Source: CAYMDJ01 sp964537525
GTDB taxonomy: Archaea > Aenigmatarchaeota > Aenigmatarchaeia > QMZP01
Length of the DNA: 9,690 nt
Reading direction: 5' to 3'
Assembly: GCA_964537525.1 (NCBI GenBank)
Contig: CAZIAB010000031.1
Location: 1-9,690 of the forward strand
Shown: one piece after another, positions 1 to 7,049 of the stretch
Numbering within the stretch: position 1 is the first letter of the stretch
Layout: every line of letters begins with the position of its first letter
Program-made: the position numbers and the translations under genes
The notes under the pieces: generated by a model
What the model was told of the DNA's origin: nothing
Databases searched by the model: none
Seen by the model: the letters and a program-made list of their open reading frames with translations, nothing else

Positions 1-1
1 G

Positions 2-214
2 GAGAAGAAGAATCTCCCCGCCGTGCTCAACGAAACAACTGACTATCTCGAACCTTGGTTTGAATCCCCGGGGCATCCTTTCGTGTATCATATTTATAAA
101 GGTGATTTGGCTTTAAATAATTCCCGGCTGGCAGAAAGGATAAAAAGCTTGCATACAGGATTTGCTCATGGATGGAAAGGGTGGTACGCAAAGGAAGCCT
201 GTCGTGGTAGGTAG
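2..214 (+). CDS. Possible 3' end of an upstream ORF, unrecognised
   Basis: This reading frame is open from the left edge to a TAG at 212-214, giving about 70 residues with no recognisable motif. Its codon use (CGG, CGT, ATT) is less like the AGG/ATA-rich genes to the right, which weakens the case. The C-terminal part has a loosely transposase-like look (residues NNSRLAERIKS), but this is not enough to assign a family. It overlaps the start of the next small ORF in a different frame, so at most one of the two is fully right, unless a frameshift joins them. It could be the tail of a gene lying outside the window, or non-coding. Confidence 0.25.
   Translation, partial: EKKNLPAVLNETTDYLEPWFESPGHPFVYHIYKGDLALNNSRLAERIKSLHTGFAHGWKGWYAKEACRGR
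112..120 (+). promoter_or_regulatory. TATA-like box upstream of small ORF
   Basis: TTTAAATAA lies about 50 bases before the ATG at 168, which would give a leader of roughly 25 bases. An AGGA at 157-160, seven bases before that ATG, could act as ribosome binding site. Support is from motif and spacing only. Confidence 0.35.
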
Positions 215-431
215 GCAGAATCCGCTGAAGAAATATCACGCTGACATAGAGGGGCATCATGAGGATTGCCACAGCCCTGACATAATATGCAACTGGCTCC
301 GTTCGTTCAGGAATTACGAAACAACGCCCGATGAGGTCAGGGAATACTGCATTAACAATTTCGGGGGATACTACAAGAACGGTTCTTTCATAAAAAGTGA
401 TAAATCCGTGAACAGACCGCCCCCTTTTTAA
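168..431 (+). CDS. Small hypothetical protein (87 aa)
   Basis: The ATG at 168 is preceded by AGGA seven bases upstream; an in-frame TTG at 162 is an alternative start. The product is soluble and polar, with no membrane segment and no motif I recognise. The middle part is the most protein-like: it has two Cys separated by seven residues (DCHSPDIIC), aromatic residues, and a Gly-rich GGYYKNG near the end. AGG and ATA codons in the second half match the neighbouring genes. It ends 21 bp before the UPF0182 gene, and its stop lies inside that gene's TATA box. It could be a real small gene or the 3' part of a decayed one. No function is assigned. Confidence 0.4.
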   Translation: MDGKGGTQRKPVVVGRQNPLKKYHADIEGHHEDCHSPDIICNWLRSFRNYETTPDEVREYCINNFGGYYKNGSFIKSDKSVNRPPPF

Positions 432-433
432 AA
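425..433 (+). promoter_or_regulatory. TATA box of the UPF0182 gene
   Basis: TTTTTAAAA is centred 24 bases upstream of the ATG at 453, which predicts a leaderless transcript. No Shine-Dalgarno sequence is seen in the 21 bases before the ATG, consistent with this. Confidence 0.55.
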
Positions 434-452
434 CAAGCCCTCAATTATAATC

Positions 453-3134
453 ATGAAGTGGGGGCAGGCAATTTTCCTGGTTTTGCTGGCTTTCGTCATA
501 TCAGCAGGAACGATATTCAGCTTGTACGGGGACTGGCTCTGGTATAGCGCGGTCGGTTACCAGGCAATCTTCTCGACCATAATACTAAACAGCATAATCC
601 TCGGCGCTGCCGCAATGGCAGGGTTCTTCATCTTCGTCACGCTCAATGTCTTCATTGCGAAGAGAAGGTCACTCAAGAAAAAATCAAGGGGGAAAACAAG
701 GGGGGTTGATACCGGGCTGGCCATTGCCATCCTGTTCATTTCTCTCGGTATCGGGCTGGCATTCTCCAACTGGGAAGTGGTGTGGAGGTATCTCAACCAG
801 GTCCCGTTCGGTGTGGCAGACCCGCTGTTCAGCCTTGACGTCTCGTTCTATGTGTTTACCCTTCCCCTGTGGGGTTACCTGTTCTCATATGCAGCGATTA
901 CGCTCTTCGCAGGGATAATATTCTCCCTGGTGGCGTATTTTGCTTATTCGGGTCCCAGGAAGACGAGAGCGGAATCAGAGGAGGAATTCGTTCCTGCATA
1001 CTCCATAGACCTGTCAGCCATAAAGGAGAGGTTCATCCCCCACCTTTCGGTCCTCCTAGGTATTGTTTTCATTCTCGCTTATTTCGGGTTTAGCATTGCG
1101 CAGTACAACCTCCTCTTCTCAGGGAGCGGGGTGGTTTACGGTGCAGGGTACACTGACGTCAACGTGACTCTTTACATTTTGATGCTCATGTCATGGATAT
1201 CGGTTGCCCTTGGAATCTTCTGCATCGCGAACCTGTGGATAAAGAGGTGGAGGGTCCCCTTCGAGGGCATAGCCGCCATCATAGCGGTAGGCGTGATTGG
1301 CCTTCTGATAGCGGGGGTCGTGCAGGCGCTGGTTGTCTCGCCCGATGAGTTCAACCTGGAGAAGCCTTACATAGAGAGGAACATAGAGGCCACCCTGGAT
1401 GCGTATGGCATCGGTTCCTTTGACGAGAGGGTATTCCCAATTTCCTATGACCTCACGCAGCAGGACCTTGCAGACAATGAGGGAACCATAGACAACATAA
1501 GGCTCTGGGACTGGCGGCCCCTGACCAAGACGTACAACCAGCTGCAGCTCTTCAGGACGTATTATGACTTCAATGACGTTGACATAGACCGGTATCTTCT
1601 CGACGGTGATTACAGGCAGGTCATGGTCTCCGCAAGGGAGATGAACATAATGGATTTGCAGTCGAACGCGAGGACATGGGTCAACGAGCACCTGGTTTAC
1701 ACGCACGGTTACGGAATAGTGATGAATCCCGTGAACATCGTAACCCCGGAGGGTCTTCCTGACTTCTTCATACAGGACATACCGCCGAAGTCCGAGTTCG
1801 GTTCGACGGAGGTAGAGAATCCCGCAATATATTACGGGGAGGACACGTTCAGCTATGCCATAACAGGTACCACGACCAACGAGCTCGATTACCCGTCAGG
1901 TAACGAGAACGTCTATACGACCTACAGCGGGAAAGGTGGCGTGGCTCTCGGTGACATGCTGACGAGATTCACCTTTGCGGTGAAGGAGGCCTCTCCTGAG
2001 ATTCTCTTCTCAGCCTCGATACAGCCGGAGAGCAGGATTCTTCTCTACAGGGACATAGCAGAGAGGGTAAGGAAACTGGCTCCTTTCCTGAGGTATGATT
2101 ATGACCCGTACATAGTGGTTTCGGGCGGGAACCTCTACTGGATTGTGGACGCATACACCATCACGGATTCTTATCCCTATTCCGAGCCAGTCTATTCCAG
2201 CAACCAGAGGTCTGTGTTCAACTACATAAGGAACTCTGTAAAGGTGTTGATAGACGCATACAATGGTGACGTTACGTTCTACGTGATTGACCGGGAGGAC
2301 CCGGTGATAAGGACGTACATGAACATATTCCCGGGCATCTTCCATGATTTTGATGAAATGCCAGAGGATTTGAAGTCTCACATAAGGTATCCAGAGGACT
2401 TGTTCTCTGTGCAGGCAGAGCTGTACGCAACGTACCACATGAAGGACCCGAGGGTCTTCTACAACAGGGAGGACGTGTGGGTCGTGCCTGACGAGATTTA
2501 CAGGACAGGGAGGCAGCAGATTACCCCATACTACGTCATAATGAGGCTGCCTGGCGATGACACTGAACAGTTCATGATGATGCTTCCGTTCTCGCCAAGG
2601 GGCAAGGAGAACCTGATTGCATGGATGGCTGCGAAGTCTGACGTGCCAAACTACGGGAGGGTTGTTGTTTATGCGTTCTCGAAGCAGGAGCTGGCGTACG
2701 GGCCGATGCAGATAGAGGCGAGGATAGACCAGAACACGGACATTTCCCAGCTGTTCACGCTCTGGGGACAGGCAGGCTCCAGCGTCGTAAGGGGAAATAC
2801 GCTGGTAATACCTGTAAAGGATTCCATACTTTACATAGAACCGGTCTACCTGGAAGCAACAGAGACAGGAACCCTTCCCGAGCTGAAGAGGGTCATAGTC
2901 TCTTACGAGAACAGGGTCGTGATGAGGGAGACCCTCCAGGATGCGCTGGCAGAGATATTCGGCTCTGCACCGAGCCAGCCACCTGTTCCGGCAGAACCCG
3001 GAGGAACCTCCGAAGAGATACTGCAGCAGGTCGCGGAGCTATACCAGAAAGCGCAGGACGCCCTGGCAGCAGGGAACCTCGGCCTCTACCAGATGTACGT
3101 GGACCAGATGGGCTCGCTTCTCGAGAATTATTAG
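453..3134 (+). CDS. UPF0182 family large membrane protein (893 aa)
   Basis: The protein matches the UPF0182 (COG1615) layout in length and order. Seven hydrophobic segments lie at about residues 5-25, 40-68, 87-107, 133-163, 198-215, 238-262 and 271-294. They are followed by roughly 600 residues of soluble, Tyr- and Asp-rich sequence that probably lies outside the cytoplasm. Family-like motifs are seen: DPLFSLDVSFYVFTLP at 123-138, and the stretch after the last helix with EKPYIERNIEAT (303-314). A Pro-rich linker (about 839-851) precedes a C-terminal helical segment (about 854-893), a usual ending in this family. No biochemical role is established for the family, so none is given here. The start is chosen from the TATA box 24 bases upstream and the immediate membrane segment. 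The gene appears to be transcribed alone, since the next gene has its own promoter and ribosome binding site. Confidence 0.9.
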   Translation: MKWGQAIFLVLLAFVISAGTIFSLYGDWLWYSAVGYQAIFSTIILNSIILGAAAMAGFFIFVTLNVFIAKRRSLKKKSRGKTRGVDTGLAIAILFISLGIGLAFSNWEVVWRYLNQVPFGVADPLFSLDVSFYVFTLPLWGYLFSYAAITLFAGIIFSLVAYFAYSGPRKTRAESEEEFVPAYSIDLSAIKERFIPHLSVLLGIVFILAYFGFSIAQYNLLFSGSGVVYGAGYTDVNVTLYILMLMSWISVALGIFCIANLWIKRWRVPFEGIAAIIAVGVIGLLIAGVVQALVVSPDEFNLEKPYIERNIEATLDAYGIGSFDERVFPISYDLTQQDLADNEGTIDNIRLWDWRPLTKTYNQLQLFRTYYDFNDVDIDRYLLDGDYRQVMVSAREMNIMDLQSNARTWVNEHLVYTHGYGIVMNPVNIVTPEGLPDFFIQDIPPKSEFGSTEVENPAIYYGEDTFSYAITGTTTNELDYPSGNENVYTTYSGKGGVALGDMLTRFTFAVKEASPEILFSASIQPESRILLYRDIAERVRKLAPFLRYDYDPYIVVSGGNLYWIVDAYTITDSYPYSEPVYSSNQRSVFNYIRNSVKVLIDAYNGDVTFYVIDREDPVIRTYMNIFPGIFHDFDEMPEDLKSHIRYPEDLFSVQAELYATYHMKDPRVFYNREDVWVVPDEIYRTGRQQITPYYVIMRLPGDDTEQFMMMLPFSPRGKENLIAWMAAKSDVPNYGRVVVYAFSKQELAYGPMQIEARIDQNTDISQLFTLWGQAGSSVVRGNTLVIPVKDSILYIEPVYLEATETGTLPELKRVIVSYENRVVMRETLQDALAEIFGSAPSQPPVPAEPGGTSEEILQQVAELYQKAQDALAAGNLGLYQMYVDQMGSLLENY

Positions 3135-3158
3135 GGGCATGATGCGTGTCCCCAACGG

Positions 3159-3166
3159 TTTAAATA
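3159..3166 (+). promoter_or_regulatory. TATA box of the 7-TM protein gene
   Basis: TTTAAATA in the 66-bp gap after the UPF0182 stop predicts a transcript start near 3188. The RNA would begin almost exactly at the AGGTG ribosome binding site at 3189-3193. Confidence 0.5.
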
Positions 3167-3188
3167 TGAAGAGAAATAATACTTAAGT

Positions 3189-3193
3189 AGGTG
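3189..3193 (+). promoter_or_regulatory. Ribosome binding site deciding a TTG start
   Basis: AGGTG fits the archaeal anti-Shine-Dalgarno complement and lies seven bases before TTG at 3201. There is no ATG or GTG in frame nearby, so this site is what supports the TTG start. Confidence 0.55.
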
Positions 3194-3200
3194 TATTGTT

Positions 3201-3980
3201 TTGGATGTTTTTAACAGTGTTGCCGTTTTCTTCCGCCTGCTGTCAGTGATAATTGGGCCAATCCTTGGTATAGTGTCATACAGGATATACAGGAAGACCC
3301 GTGGCGGCTCGACCGGGTGGCTCTACATATCAATAGCATACGTGTCCCTGGGGGTCTGGTCGCTGTCGCAGATTCTGTTCCTGGTAGTGTTCCCTAATTT
3401 CATAGCAAGGACCATCATAGGCGCGATGGCAATCTTTCTTATATCATTCTTCAATCCAATGGCTGCCGTGAGGCTTGCGAACGACATGAAGTGCAGGCTT
3501 CCCAGGTGGCTGACAGAGACCAATGTTATTGTCATAGGGCTTGTTTTCTATGCTGCCATGTATGCGTATAATATCATGACGTCCGTGGATTTCCTGGGCT
3601 CAGTGGCAACGATATCCATAATAGCAATGACCCCCATGTTCATACTCGGTGCGTTGGGTTACCTCATAATAGCGAGGGAGAGCGGCGTGAGATTCTGGTC
3701 ATGGTGGGCAGGAGGAACGATTTTCGTATTCATCGGTGCGTTCATGGTCGGGGGGATGTATGCCAACTGCTGCGGGACAGGGGCGCCCCTGGAATGGTCC
3801 CAGGGAATGGGTTGCGACGGATGGATGTACGACTATGCGCCAGCCATTCCGCTGCCATGCATCGAGGCGCTGCTGCCTATAACCTCTAACGGCGCGATGT
3901 TCCTTTCCGCAGGAGTACTTATCCTGATTCTGGTTACAGAAAAGCTCAGAAGGGCATTGTCGGTCCCCAAGTCAGGGTAA
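3201..3980 (+). CDS. Seven-helix membrane protein of unknown function (259 aa)
   Basis: Hydrophobic segments at about residues 7-27, 40-62, 68-90, 107-126, 131-156, 166-187 and 230-247 suggest seven membrane helices and almost no soluble domain. The loop between helices 6 and 7 (about 188-229) contains four Cys (190, 191, 205, 220) plus Gly, Trp and Pro, so it may form disulfides or hold a metal if it is extracytoplasmic. The overall shape resembles the seven-helix input parts of some archaeal sensors, but no kinase or other output domain follows. I do not recognise the family. The TTG start rests on the ribosome binding site seven bases upstream. Its 3' end overlaps the convergent regulator gene by 9 bp. 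Confidence 0.8.
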   Translation: MDVFNSVAVFFRLLSVIIGPILGIVSYRIYRKTRGGSTGWLYISIAYVSLGVWSLSQILFLVVFPNFIARTIIGAMAIFLISFFNPMAAVRLANDMKCRLPRWLTETNVIVIGLVFYAAMYAYNIMTSVDFLGSVATISIIAMTPMFILGALGYLIIARESGVRFWSWWAGGTIFVFIGAFMVGGMYANCCGTGAPLEWSQGMGCDGWMYDYAPAIPLPCIEALLPITSNGAMFLSAGVLILILVTEKLRRALSVPKSG

Positions 3981-4460
3981 CCTTATCCCGGAAAGAAGAT
4001 TCATGTACCTCTCGAGCCTCTTTATTTCCTTCTCCAGGATTTCGAGCGTCTTTTCCATCCTCCTTCTTTCCTCTGGTGGGAGGGACTTCAGTTCTTCCCT
4101 GCTCTTATCAAAATCAGTCAGCGTTGAGCTTATGGATTTCTGGACCCTTATCGTTATGGCGTTCTTCAGCGCGCCGAGCAGGTCTCCCTGAAGCGAGACA
4201 TAGAGGTTGCGGTCTCCGCTCTTCTTCAGCTTCTTTATGACACCCAGGAGCTCCAAGAGGTCGAGCGAGAGGGAAATCATGGAGAGCGAGTATCCCGTCT
4301 CATCAGCGAGGTCCTTGAGGGAGAGCTCCGGACCCTTCACCAGGAGGGCTCCTATTATCTTGCCGTGGACAGGGGAGTAACCCAGCGTTCCTGCCACCTC
4401 TGCAAAGGTCGAGTAGACCTTCTCCTCCAGCTCAGTGCGTTTTTTCATGCAGGCCACCAT
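3972..4460 (-). CDS. GbsR/MarR-type winged-helix transcriptional regulator (162 aa)
   Basis: A winged helix-turn-helix fills about residues 27-90. The helix-turn-helix is at 47-73 (LSLKDLADETGYSLSMISL, then DLLELLGVI), followed by the wing with GDRNLYVSL. This order, with a short N-terminal helix before it and a long C-terminal helix, fits the GbsR/MarR group (COG1510). Residues about 105-156 are highly charged with heptad-like hydrophobics and probably form a dimerising coiled coil. The start is either the ATG at 4460 (12 bases earlier, no Shine-Dalgarno) or the ATG at 4448 (preceded by a weak GGTGG); the promoter does not settle this. It is divergent from the Tes-type gene with a 64-bp gap, so control of that gene and of itself is the simplest inference. 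The ligand is unknown. Confidence 0.85.
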   Translation of the reverse strand: MVACMKKRTELEEKVYSTFAEVAGTLGYSPVHGKIIGALLVKGPELSLKDLADETGYSLSMISLSLDLLELLGVIKKLKKSGDRNLYVSLQGDLLGALKNAITIRVQKSISSTLTDFDKSREELKSLPPEERRRMEKTLEILEKEIKRLERYMNLLSGIRLP

Positions 4461-4492
4461 TAAATATTTAAACCTTTGGATATAAATATTTA
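4461..4492. promoter_or_regulatory. Two identical palindromes in the regulator/Tes intergenic gap
   Basis: TAAATATTTA, a perfect 10-bp palindrome, occurs at 4461-4470 and again at 4483-4492. The two copies are 22 bp apart, about two helix turns. Both overlap TATA-like sequence for the minus-strand regulator. They may be operators for the divergent winged-helix protein, or simply symmetric TATA boxes. Confidence 0.4.
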
Positions 4493-4497
4493 ATACA

Positions 4498-4505
4498 TTT
4501 AAAAT
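4498..4505 (+). promoter_or_regulatory. TATA box of the Tes-type gene
   Basis: TTTAAAAT is centred about 24 bases before the ATG at 4525, predicting a leaderless transcript. A GGTG lies only three bases before the ATG, which is too close to act as a normal ribosome binding site. Confidence 0.5.
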
Positions 4506-4524
4506 CTATTAAAAGTTGGTGTGA

Positions 4525-6144
4525 ATGGCAGGAAAGAGGCCGGTGGGGGAGAAGGATGTCCTGATAAGGATGACGACATCACTCTGCCCTGAATGCAGGA
4601 AGATAATACCCGCGGAGATAGTCAGGAGGGGCGACAGGGTGATGATAAAGAAGGAATGCCCCAAGCACAAGAAGTTCGAGGATGTGTACTGGTCTGATTA
4701 TCAGATGTTCAGGAGGGCAGAACTCTTTGAGAGGGACGGCAGGGGGTTGGACAACCCGCACGTAAGCAAGGAGAACCCGGTCTGCCCGTTCGACTGCGGG
4801 ATTTGCTCCATGCACAAGAGCCATACTGCGCTGGCCAACATAGCGGTAACCAATCGCTGCGATTCCAATTGCTGGTACTGCTTCTATTTCGCAGAGAAGG
4901 CCGGGTACGTGTACGAGCCCACACTGGGTCAGATAAGGGAGATGCTGGCATCCCTCAGGAGGGAGAGACCGGTTCCCTGCAATGCCCTTCAGCTGACAGG
5001 CGGGAATCCGGAGCTCAGGGACGACCTGAACCAGATAATAAGGATGGCAAAGGAGGAGGGGTTCGACCACGTCCAGGTCAACACCCAGGGGACGCACAGG
5101 CTGGCTTTCGAGCCGGGCTATGCAAAGGGCTGGAAGGATGCGGGTGTCAATACGATATACCTCAGCTTCGACGGGGTGACGCCCCAGACGAACCCAAAGA
5201 ACCACTGGGAGGTTCCGGGAATCCTGGACAATTGCAGGAAGGCCGGGCTCGGCATCGTCCTCGTCCCCACTGTGATAAGGGACAAGAACACCCATGAACT
5301 CGGCGACATGCTGAGGTTCGGCTTCCGGAACAATGACGTGATAAGGTCTGTGAATTACCAGCCCGTCTCCCTCGTGGGAAGGATGCCAAGAAACCAGAGA
5401 GAGAAACACAGGGTAACGATACCGGACACGATAAAGGCAATCGAGGAGCAGACGAACGGGGAGGTGTCAAGGAATGATTTTTATCCAGTCCCGACTGCGC
5501 TGAAAATAAGCAACTTCATAGAGGCCCTCACGAAGAAGAGCGAGTACGGCCTCTCCTCGCATTTCGCATGCGGGATGGCAACGTACGTGTTCAATGACAA
5601 CGGGAAGATGATTCCCATAACGAGGTTCATCGATGTGGACGGCTTCCTGGAGTATATCGATGGGCTTGGAAATGAGATAAAGGAGGGGAAGAAGAGGAGG
5701 GCAACTGAGGGAATGAAGATGCTCTTCAGGATAAGCTCCTTCGTTGAGAAGGAAAAGGCCCCCGAGGGTTTCAACGTCGGGAGGATAATATGGAAGGCCC
5801 TGGTGAAGCATGATTACAGGGCGCTGGGAGCGTTCCACGAGAAGAGCCTGTTCGTGGGAATGATGCATTTCATGGACCTCTACAATTACGACATAGAGAG
5901 AGTGAAGAGGTGCTGCATACATTACGCAATCCCGGGGGGCAAGGTCATCCCGTTCTGCACGTTCAACGTCATCCCTGACATGTACAGGGACAAGGAACAG
6001 AAGGAACAGAGCCTTTCGTTTTCCGAATACACGAAGAAGACCGGCAGGGACATCACCAGGGAGAAGTACAAGAGGGACGTTGAGAAGCTGGAGAAGAGCC
6101 CACTGTACAGGGAAACGTACAAGGGATTTGTTAAGAGGGCCTAA
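4525..6144 (+). CDS. tes: Radical SAM tetraether lipid synthase-type enzyme (539 aa)
   Basis: The order of motifs matches the MJ0619/Tes family, which joins the phytanyl tails of two archaeol-type lipids to make tetraethers. An N-terminal CPEC (21-24) with a later Cys45 looks like the rubredoxin-like iron site. CPFDCGIC (87-94) is a further cluster motif. CDSNCWYC (112-119) is the CX3CX2C radical SAM cluster. Cys349, 463, 464 and 478 probably supply ligands to extra iron-sulfur clusters. The characterised family member holds three [4Fe-4S] clusters and one mononuclear iron. The length is normal for the family. The SAM-binding GGE motif reads GGN here (TGGNPEL, 158-164). The start follows from the TATA box 24 bases upstream. 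The enzyme probably acts at the cytoplasmic face of the membrane. A Nudix gene follows after 10 bp and a regulator is divergent. Substrate is inferred from family, not shown. Confidence 0.88.
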   Translation: MAGKRPVGEKDVLIRMTTSLCPECRKIIPAEIVRRGDRVMIKKECPKHKKFEDVYWSDYQMFRRAELFERDGRGLDNPHVSKENPVCPFDCGICSMHKSHTALANIAVTNRCDSNCWYCFYFAEKAGYVYEPTLGQIREMLASLRRERPVPCNALQLTGGNPELRDDLNQIIRMAKEEGFDHVQVNTQGTHRLAFEPGYAKGWKDAGVNTIYLSFDGVTPQTNPKNHWEVPGILDNCRKAGLGIVLVPTVIRDKNTHELGDMLRFGFRNNDVIRSVNYQPVSLVGRMPRNQREKHRVTIPDTIKAIEEQTNGEVSRNDFYPVPTALKISNFIEALTKKSEYGLSSHFACGMATYVFNDNGKMIPITRFIDVDGFLEYIDGLGNEIKEGKKRRATEGMKMLFRISSFVEKEKAPEGFNVGRIIWKALVKHDYRALGAFHEKSLFVGMMHFMDLYNYDIERVKRCCIHYAIPGGKVIPFCTFNVIPDMYRDKEQKEQSLSFSEYTKKTGRDITREKYKRDVEKLEKSPLYRETYKGFVKRA

Positions 6145-6154
6145 CCAAATAATT

Positions 6155-6556
6155 ATGAACAGGACGGTCGTTTCTGTTTTCATCCGCGACTATAAACTGT
6201 TGATGGAGCAGAGAAGGAAAGACAAGGACGTTTATGCGGGATTTGTTACGTGCCCGAGCGGCCACATTGAGGAGGATGAATCGTTTCATGAGGCGCTCAG
6301 GCGCGAGATGGGGGAAGAGCTGGACATCGAGGTGACTAAAGCAAGATACCTTTTCACCATTGATGACGTTGACCCGACATCAGGGAAGGATTTCAGGCAC
6401 AATTTCATGCTCGTTGAATCCTTTGAGGGTATTATATACGGGTCGAGAGAAGCCGAGTGCCTCTGCTGGAAATCCTACGGTGAGATGGAGGATGCAGGGC
6501 TTGTCCCGATAGCAAGGAAGCTCGTGGACAGGCTGCACGAAATAGGGATGCTTTGA
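6155..6556 (+). CDS. Nudix hydrolase (133 aa)
   Basis: The Nudix box GX5EX7REUXEEXGU is present at residues 36-58, with G36, E42, R50-E51 and E54-E55. The only departure is Asp57 where Gly is usual. These Glu residues bind the divalent metals that cleave a nucleoside diphosphate-type bond. An N-terminal strand (TVVSVFI) and short length fit the single-domain MutT-like fold. The substrate cannot be read from the sequence; it could be an oxidised nucleotide, a nucleotide sugar or an isoprenoid diphosphate. The ATG at 6155 is 10 bp after the tes stop with no clear ribosome binding site, so co-transcription and coupled translation with tes are likely. An upstream start inside tes (GTG/ATG-like at 6080) would add 25 residues before the fold and is not favoured. 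Confidence 0.85.
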   Translation: MNRTVVSVFIRDYKLLMEQRRKDKDVYAGFVTCPSGHIEEDESFHEALRREMGEELDIEVTKARYLFTIDDVDPTSGKDFRHNFMLVESFEGIIYGSREAECLCWKSYGEMEDAGLVPIARKLVDRLHEIGML

Positions 6557-6569
6557 CCTAAACCCTTTA

Positions 6570-6610
6570 CCATTCAAAAATAATCAATGAGAAGATAGCT
6601 TTTTATTCAT
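6570..6610. terminator. Possible bidirectional U-tract terminator
   Basis: Between two convergent genes there is an A5 run (6576-6580, T5 on the minus strand) and a T5 run (6600-6604). Short U-tracts are enough for archaeal termination. No strong hairpin is seen. Confidence 0.3.
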
Positions 6611-6625
6611 ATGCCCGATTTGAGG

Positions 6626-6976
6626 TCAGACCCTGACCTCGAAGGGGATGGAGTATTCCGAGCAGTAGGATATGTCAGTGCCGTTGGTCATGCACATCTC
6701 CACGTAGGCGCGGCAATATACCGTGCTCACCACTGGCTCTCCCTTGAAGGCTGCATCGCTCCTCTCGAAGCGGACCCTCCATGAGCCGGACCTCTCGAGA
6801 CCCTCCTCCGAGAGAGGGGAGAGGGAGGATGTTATCCCAATCTCGTTCTCCTGGAATTCCCTCTGGCAGAGGCTCTGGTAATAGGATGAGTGAAAACCGG
6901 AGATGAAGAGGAAGGCCATGGAGATGGCCAGGGCTATGAAGCAGAGCGCAATCAGAATCTTTATCGTCCTCTCCAT
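6626..6976 (-). CDS. Small membrane-anchored hypothetical protein (116 aa)
   Basis: One hydrophobic segment at residues 7-27 follows a short basic N-terminus (MERTIK). This is a signal anchor that would place the remaining 88 residues outside the cytoplasm. That domain has four Cys (37, 88, 95, 105) and could form two disulfides. A further Cys12 is inside the membrane segment. No family is recognised. The ATG at 6976 has a TATA box (TTTAAAATA on the minus strand) 25 bases upstream, supporting a leaderless message. It is divergent from the antiporter gene with a 73-bp gap and convergent with the Nudix gene. Confidence 0.7.
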   Translation of the reverse strand: MERTIKILIALCFIALAISMAFLFISGFHSSYYQSLCQREFQENEIGITSSLSPLSEEGLERSGSWRVRFERSDAAFKGEPVVSTVYCRAYVEMCMTNGTDISYCSEYSIPFEVRV

Positions 6977-6996
6977 GGTTAATCGTTGGGGAAGAG

Positions 6997-7005
6997 TATT
7001 TTAAA
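6997..7005 (-). promoter_or_regulatory. TATA box of the small membrane-anchored protein gene
   Basis: On the minus strand this reads TTTAAAATA, centred 25 bases before the ATG at 6976. Confidence 0.5.
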
Positions 7006-7016
7006 GGGAAACGGCA

Positions 7017-7025
7017 ATATATATA
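7017..7025 (+). promoter_or_regulatory. TATA box of the antiporter gene
   Basis: ATATATATA is centred 29 bases before the ATG at 7050, predicting no leader or only a few bases. It lies 12 bp from the divergent TATA box, so the two promoters may influence each other. Confidence 0.5.
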
Positions 7026-7049
7026 CAGGATAAACAAAGGCTGGTTGCC

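Noticed and set aside
57..67. T-arm-like GGTTTGAATCC suggesting a tRNA at the left edge
   Set aside because: The invariant C of the T-loop is replaced, the five-base stem does not pair, and no acceptor stem or anticodon arm can be found around it.
195..230. Resemblance of a PVVVGRQN stretch to IS66-type transposase
   Set aside because: The match is only a few residues and the following sequence does not continue like that family; treated as chance.
1191..2438. Minus-strand ORFs of 171 and 142 codons opposite the UPF0182 gene
   Set aside because: They are antisense to a well-supported coding region, have no domain and no promoter.
6080..6154. Extended Nudix start inside the Tes gene
   Set aside because: It would add 25 residues unrelated to the fold; the ATG at 6155 begins directly at the first strand of the Nudix domain.
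4579..6183. Two long minus-strand ORFs (276 and 238 codons) opposite the Tes gene
   Set aside because: They mirror the Tes gene, whose Cys motifs and family match are clear; their translations show no domain and arise from the skewed codon use of the real strand.
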